Shown piece after piece: positions 59,722 to 64,000 of a DNA stretch of 64,000 nt (positions within the stretch are counted from its first letter, which is position 1; every line of letters starts with the position of its first letter). The position numbers were made by a program, and so were the translations under genes. The notes beneath the pieces were generated by a model. It was not told the DNA's origin. It was given only the letters and a program-made list of their open reading frames with translations, and did no database searches. Source of the DNA: Jiangella sp. DSM 45060 (GTDB lineage Bacteria; Actinomycetota; Actinomycetes; Jiangellales; Jiangellaceae); NCBI RefSeq assembly GCF_900105175.1, contig NZ_LT629771.1:1550001-1614000 (forward strand), given 5' to 3'.

Positions 59722-61788
59722 TCAGCGCTCCGAGACGCCGATCCGGTCGTGCACCCGGCGCAGCCACATCGGGGCCCACCAGTTCCACTTGCCCATCAGC
59801 CCCATCAGCGCCGGGACCAGCAGCGAGCGGACGACGAACGCGTCGACCAGCACGCCGATCGCGGTCGCGATGCCGATCTGCTGGATGAACGAGATCTCGC
59901 TGCTGCTGAACGCGCCGATCGCGACGGCGAGCAGCAGCGCGGCCGCGGTGACGACGGCGCCGGTGCGGCCCAGGCCCACGGCGACGGCCTCGCGCTCCGG
60001 CTCGCCGGACTCGCGCGCCTCCTTGATCCGGCCGAGCAGGAACACCCCGTAGTCGGTGGACAGGGCGAAGACGACGGCGGCGGCGATGAGGAAGTTGGTC
60101 GGCTCGATGCCGCCGTTGGGTGTGTAGCCGAGCAGGCCGGTGAGCCGTCCGTCCTGGTAGATCCAGGTGAGCGCGCCCAGCGCCACCCCGACGGTGAGCG
60201 CGTTCATCACGACCGCCTTCACCGGCAGCACGACCGACCCGGTCATCAGCCACAGCACCAGGACCGTCAGCAGCACCAGCAGCGCGGCGGCCAGCGGCAG
60301 GCTGTCCGCGATGGCGTCCTGCTGGTCGATGAAGTCGGCGGCCGGCCCGGCGACCAGCGCGTCGACGCCGGCGTCCGCGGCCAGTTCGCGCACGTCCGTC
60401 ACGACGGTCCGGGCGTCCTCGCCGGCCGGGTCGCCGGTGACCTCGAGGTCGACCTGCCACACGCCGCCGCCGAGGTCGGCGGCCTCGGCCGGCGCGATCA
60501 CGCCGGGCAGCCCGGACGCCTGCCGGGCCAGCTCGGTGGCGCCGTCGCCCTCGACGGCGATGGTGACGGGGGTGGTGCCGGTGCCGCCGTACTCGCCCTC
60601 GACGGTGTCGGACACGACCCGGGCGCTCTGCCCGGGCGGCACGATGGTGCCGTCGACCGGCGTCCAGGCGGTGCGCAGGGCGGGCGCCGCCAGCACGAGC
60701 ATCACCGCGGCGGTCGCGACGGCGATCAGGCCGGGGCGGCGCATGACGGCGTGCGAGACGCGGTACCAGCGGCCCTCGGCGGCGTCGTTCGTCCGGCGGC
60801 GGGCCAGCTTCCGGCCCCAGAGGCCGAAGATCATCGGGCTGACGACCAGCGCCGCGGCCGCCGCCACGACCGCGACGACGGCGCCGGCCAGGCCCATCGA
60901 GCGCAGGAAGCCCATCGGGAACACCAGCAGCGTCGCCAGCGCGACGGCCACCGTCGCCGCCGAGAACACGACCGTGCGCCCGGCCGTGCGCATCGTCGTC
61001 AGCACCGCGTCGAGGGTCGGGCCCTGCCGGTCCAGCTCCTCGCGGTAGCGGGTGAGGAGGAACAGCGTGTAGTCGATCGCCAGGCCGAGCCCCAGGCCGA
61101 TGATGAGGTTCAGGGCGAAGACGCTGACGCCGTAGACCTGGTTGATCCCCGTCAGCACGAGGAACGTGCCGAGCACCGTGGTGACGCCGACCGCGAGCGG
61201 CAGCACCGCGGCGCGGCCGCCGAAGACCAGCAGCGACAGCAGGATCAGCACCGGGAACGCGAACGTCTCCGCACGGGCGAGATCCTGGCCGATCTGCTCG
61301 CCCAGCTGCACGCCGACGACCGCGCCGCCGCCGACCGTCACGCCGTCGTCGTCCGCGAACGCGTCGAGCGCCGCCCGCGCCGTGGCCTCCTCGTTCGCGT
61401 CGGCCGCCAACGTGCCGACGACCAGCGCCGACGTCCCGTCCTGCGCCGCACCCGCGACGTCGGTCCGCGCGACGCCGTCGAGGCCGGCCAGCGTGTCCGC
61501 GGCCGCCTCCACGGCCTCGTCGCCGCCCGGCGGCGTCTCGACCAGCAGCACCACACCCGGCGACGGCTGCAGCCCGGTGGCCGCCTCGATCCGCTCGACG
61601 GCGCGCACCGAGTCGGCGTCGCCCGGCGTGAACCCGCCGTCGGACCGCAGCGCCCCGGCGACCGGCCCGCCGGCCGCGCCGGCGACGGCCACGAACAGGA
61701 ACAGCGCCACGAGCGCGCGGCGCGGGTGGTCGTGCAGCGCCCGGAGGAGGCGCCGCGACGGGGTGCCGGTCAGCTGGGTGAGATTCAT
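59722..61788 (-). CDS. MMPL/RND-family membrane transporter
   Basis: Exporter of 688 aa with two homologous halves, each having one membrane segment, a large extracytoplasmic domain and five clustered membrane segments. Characteristic parts are the LIIGLGLGLAIDYTLFLLTRYREEL and FALSTDYGVFLLGRIKEARE regions, whose Asp-Tyr pairs form the proton relay. Members export lipids or drugs. The ATG at 61788 starts just before the first membrane segment. It lies immediately upstream of the two-component genes, an arrangement often seen for regulated efflux. Confidence 0.93.
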   Translation of the reverse strand: MNLTQLTGTPSRRLLRALHDHPRRALVALFLFVAVAGAAGGPVAGALRSDGGFTPGDADSVRAVERIEAATGLQPSPGVVLLVETPPGGDEAVEAAADTLAGLDGVARTDVAGAAQDGTSALVVGTLAADANEEATARAALDAFADDDGVTVGGGAVVGVQLGEQIGQDLARAETFAFPVLILLSLLVFGGRAAVLPLAVGVTTVLGTFLVLTGINQVYGVSVFALNLIIGLGLGLAIDYTLFLLTRYREELDRQGPTLDAVLTTMRTAGRTVVFSAATVAVALATLLVFPMGFLRSMGLAGAVVAVVAAAAALVVSPMIFGLWGRKLARRRTNDAAEGRWYRVSHAVMRRPGLIAVATAAVMLVLAAPALRTAWTPVDGTIVPPGQSARVVSDTVEGEYGGTGTTPVTIAVEGDGATELARQASGLPGVIAPAEAADLGGGVWQVDLEVTGDPAGEDARTVVTDVRELAADAGVDALVAGPAADFIDQQDAIADSLPLAAALLVLLTVLVLWLMTGSVVLPVKAVVMNALTVGVALGALTWIYQDGRLTGLLGYTPNGGIEPTNFLIAAAVVFALSTDYGVFLLGRIKEARESGEPEREAVAVGLGRTGAVVTAAALLLAVAIGAFSSSEISFIQQIGIATAIGVLVDAFVVRSLLVPALMGLMGKWNWWAPMWLRRVHDRIGVSER

Positions 61789-61800
61789 GCCACCGACCTT

Positions 61801-61824
61801 CGCGGCCGCGAGGGTGCGGCCGCG
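61801..61824. terminator. Perfect hairpin between the USP and MMPL genes
   Basis: CGCGGCCGC - 6 bases - GCGGCCGCG, a 9-bp perfect stem without a T-tract, 12 bases upstream of the MMPL start and about 100 bases after the USP stop. It is either a terminator of the USP transcript or part of the MMPL leader. Confidence 0.45.
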
Positions 61825-61920
61825 TCCGGCCGGGGAAGTAACCGCGCAGGCCACCACCGCGCGGCTACTCCCGCGGGCGTACACCGGCCGGACGACCCGG
61901 CACGGTGTGCGCCGCTGAGC

Positions 61921-62769
61921 TCAGCCGTGGACGACGGCGACGGGGCGGGCGGCCTGGTGGAGGACGGCCCGGCTGGTCGAGCCGAGCAGCATGCTGCGGA
62001 CGTCGCCGCGGCCACGCGAGCCGACGACGATCAGGGAGGCGTCGGCGGCGGCCTCGACGATGACGTCGGCCGGGTAGCCGGGCGCGACGACGACCGAGAC
62101 GTCGGCGGTGGAGCCGGTGGCGGCGCGGGCCCGCTCGACCGCGGCGGCGACCAGCTCCTCGGTCTCCTGCTGCTCCGGCGCCGTCGTGTGGCCGCGCATC
62201 CGGAACGCCCCGACGGCGACGACGCGGGCGGCGCGCAGGCGGGCCTCCGTCAGCGCGAACCGCAGCGCCGCGTCGCCGAGGGGCGAGCCGTCGACGCCGA
62301 CCACGATGGAACCGTCGCCGGGGCCCTCGTGCGGCGGGACGACGACCGCCGGGCAGGTGGCGTGCGCCGCGACCCGCCCGCTCACCGAGCCCAGCACCAG
62401 CGCGCCGATGCTGCCCAGCCCGCGGGTGCCGGCCACGACCAGCCCCGCGTCCTTGGCGACGTCGAGCAGCGCCTGGGCCGGCGGCCGCAGGACGAGGAAG
62501 GTGTCGACGTCGAGGTCGGGCGCCGCGTCCTTCGCCCGCTGCCGGGCCGCGTCGAGGACCTCGGTGGCGTACGCGCGCAGCTCGTCGGACGGCGGCAGCA
62601 CGGCGGCGCCGCCGAACGGCGCGGCCGCGATCGGCATCCACAACCCGTAGACGGCGTGCAGCGGCGCGCCGCGCAGCTTCGCCTCGGCGACCGCCCAGTC
62701 GAGGGCGATGCCGCTGTCGGGGGATCCGTCGACGCCGACGACGATGGGCTTGCTCTGCTCGGTTGTCAT
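61921..62769 (-). CDS. Tandem universal stress protein (UspA family)
   Basis: Two UspA domains, 282 aa. Each half begins with VVGVDGSP (about residues 10 and 157) and ends with the ATP-binding motif, GTRGLGSIGALVLGSVS in the first and GSRGRGDVRSMLLGSTSRAV in the second. Tandem UspA proteins of actinobacteria are commonly part of hypoxia/dormancy regulons. A perfect GGGAC-N4-GTCCC box lies 58 bases upstream of the ATG. Confidence 0.94.
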   Translation of the reverse strand: MTTEQSKPIVVGVDGSPDSGIALDWAVAEAKLRGAPLHAVYGLWMPIAAAPFGGAAVLPPSDELRAYATEVLDAARQRAKDAAPDLDVDTFLVLRPPAQALLDVAKDAGLVVAGTRGLGSIGALVLGSVSGRVAAHATCPAVVVPPHEGPGDGSIVVGVDGSPLGDAALRFALTEARLRAARVVAVGAFRMRGHTTAPEQQETEELVAAAVERARAATGSTADVSVVVAPGYPADVIVEAAADASLIVVGSRGRGDVRSMLLGSTSRAVLHQAARPVAVVHG

Positions 62770-62826
62770 GTCTCCAGGGTCGCCCCGCGGGAGCCGTCCC
62801 GCCAGGGGCGGACGGCCGCGGGCCTC

Positions 62827-62840
62827 GGGACCTTCGTCCC
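62827..62840. promoter_or_regulatory. DosR-like box upstream of the universal stress protein gene
   Basis: GGGACCTTCGTCCC, a perfect match to the GGGAC-N4-GTCCC core of DosR/DevR-type sites, with its near edge 58 bases upstream of the ATG at 62769. Confidence 0.6.
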
Positions 62841-62851
62841 GCCGCGGCGGC

Positions 62852-63895
62852 TCATGCGCCGCGGAACAGCGCGACCTTGAGCACGCCGGTGTCGGCCGGG
62901 TGGGCGAAGACGTCGTAGGCGTCCTGCATCTCGTCCAGGCCGAACCGGTGCGTGACCAGGCCGGTGACGCCGAGCTGGCCGGCGGCGAGCATGCGCAGCA
63001 GGGTCGGGGTGGTGGCGGTGTCGACCAGCCCGGTGGTGATGGTGAGGTCGCGGATCCAGGCCGTCTCCAGGTGCAGCGTCGCGGGCGACCCGTGCACGCC
63101 GACGTTGGCGACGTGGCCGCCGGGCCGGACCAGCTCGACGCACGACTCGAACGTCGCCGGGATCCCGACCGCCTCGACGGCGACGTCGGCGCCGAGCCCG
63201 TCGGTGAGGTCGCGCACCCGCGCCGGCACGTCGTCGTCCGGGTCGAGCAGGACGTCCGCCCCGACCGCGGCCGCCGCCTGACGCCGTCCGGGCGCCGGGT
63301 CGACCGCGATGACGTGTGCGGGGCTGAACAGGCGGGCGGTGAGGATCGCCGCCAGCCCGACCGGGCCCGCTCCCACGACGACCACCGTGTCGCCCGGGCG
63401 CACCCCGGCGGCCAGCACGCCGACCTCGTACGACGTCGGCAGGATGTCGGCCAGCAGGACGGCGTCCTCGTCGCTGACGTCGGCGGGCAGCCGGTAGACG
63501 GAGGTGTCGGCGAACGGGACGCGGACCCGTTCGGCCTGGGTGCCGTCGATGCGGTGGCCGAGGACCCAGCCGCCCCCGCCGAGGCACTGGCCGTAGCGCG
63601 CCTCGCGGCAGTAGCGGCAGCGGCCGCAGGCGGAGATGCACGACACCAGGACGCGGTCGCCCGGCGCGATGGTGCGCACGTTGCTGCCGACCTCCTCGAC
63701 GGTGCCGACCGCCTCGTGGCCGAGCACCCGGCCCGGCTCGGCGGTGGCGACGTCGCCCGCGAGGATGTGCAGGTCGGTGCCGCAGATCGTGACGCAGTCG
63801 ACGCGGACGACGGCGTCGTCGGGACTCTTGACGGCCGGGTCCGGGACGTCCTCCCAGGACCGGCGGCCGGGACCGTGGTAGACGAGTGCCTTCAT
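62852..63895 (-). CDS. Zinc-dependent alcohol dehydrogenase
   Basis: Medium-chain dehydrogenase, 347 aa. The catalytic zinc site is CGTDLH with GHEAVG, and the structural zinc cysteines lie in CISACGRCRYCREARYGQC. The Rossmann motif is VVGAGPVGLAA. The ATG at 63895 begins the typical MKALVYHGPG start. It resembles actinobacterial NAD-dependent ADHs that act on small alcohols or threonine-like substrates. The stop lies 82 bases from the USP start on the same strand, and both genes have their own DosR-like box. Confidence 0.94.
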   Translation of the reverse strand: MKALVYHGPGRRSWEDVPDPAVKSPDDAVVRVDCVTICGTDLHILAGDVATAEPGRVLGHEAVGTVEEVGSNVRTIAPGDRVLVSCISACGRCRYCREARYGQCLGGGGWVLGHRIDGTQAERVRVPFADTSVYRLPADVSDEDAVLLADILPTSYEVGVLAAGVRPGDTVVVVGAGPVGLAAILTARLFSPAHVIAVDPAPGRRQAAAAVGADVLLDPDDDVPARVRDLTDGLGADVAVEAVGIPATFESCVELVRPGGHVANVGVHGSPATLHLETAWIRDLTITTGLVDTATTPTLLRMLAAGQLGVTGLVTHRFGLDEMQDAYDVFAHPADTGVLKVALFRGA

Positions 63896-63952
63896 GCCTC
63901 CAGTCCAGCCGCCGGCGGCGCCGCGGGGGAGAGGCGATGGGCCCGCCGGTCC

Positions 63953-63966
63953 CGGACCATCGTCCC
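63953..63966. promoter_or_regulatory. DosR-like box upstream of the alcohol dehydrogenase gene
   Basis: CGGACCATCGTCCC matches nine of the ten conserved positions of GGGAC-N4-GTCCC. Its near edge is 58 bases upstream of the ATG at 63895, the same distance as the box before the USP gene. Confidence 0.5.
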
Positions 63967-64000
63967 GGCGTGGCACCGTGTGACCTGACCGCCGACGACG

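Overview
The window is about 64 kb of very GC-rich DNA with dense coding, many GTG starts, stop/start overlaps of the GTGA or ATGA type, Tat signal peptides, and CUT1 sugar importers that lack their own ATPase. This fits a free-living, probably soil, filamentous-type actinomycete (Actinomycetota). The genus cannot be fixed from the sequence alone. No rRNA, tRNA, CRISPR array, phage module or intact insertion sequence was seen.

Region 1 (1-5.4 kb) holds a CUT1 sugar importer (binding protein and two permeases, the last cut by the window edge). Upstream of it on the same strand are a Gfo/Idh/MocA oxidoreductase and a ROK regulator whose promoter contains a long inverted repeat. A palindromic element of about 163 bp sits between the oxidoreductase and the importer. 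Region 2 (5.4-19 kb) carries a thioredoxin, a secreted GH64 beta-1,3-glucanase and a phosphate-related block: a PiT transporter with a DUF47 partner, a metallophosphoesterase with a repeat-rich insert, a DeoR/GlpR-like regulator, about 790 bp of repetitive non-coding DNA, and a Ugp-like operon (ugpB, ugpQ, inositol-monophosphatase-like gene, ugpA, ugpE). A secreted beta-helix protein follows.

Region 3 (19-25.5 kb) is a leftward sugar operon: binding protein, two permeases, a small membrane protein and a GH116 glycosidase, with a perfect LacI-type palindrome just downstream of a good promoter. Region 4 (25.6-33.3 kb) is a set of small genes: flavin-binding PPOX-like protein, COG2345/SufR-like regulator, two membrane proteins, folE, a phosphotransferase, a serine hydrolase, a PBP4-type carboxypeptidase and a YdcF-family membrane protein interrupted by an apparent one-base frameshift.

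Region 5 (33.3-45.9 kb) is a leftward seven-gene unit: a Dpp-type importer (binding protein, two permeases, one fused two-domain ATPase), PhoD, a DUF2264 protein and a sulfatase. It is divergent from a LacI regulator, and related operator-like sequences lie in both promoters. Region 6 (46-57.8 kb) has a DinB-like protein, a DksA-type zinc-finger protein, and a ROK regulator divergent from a sugar operon: binding protein, two permeases, GH38 alpha-mannosidase, GH2 enzyme and a second sulfatase. The second copy of the palindromic element lies just upstream of this ROK gene. Region 7 (57.8-64 kb) has a two-component system, an MMPL exporter, a tandem universal stress protein and a zinc alcohol dehydrogenase. 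The last two share a DosR-like box at the same distance from their starts.

Overall this is a glycan- and phosphate-scavenging region: five ABC importers are each wired to a local regulator or operator and to hydrolases that suggest their substrates.
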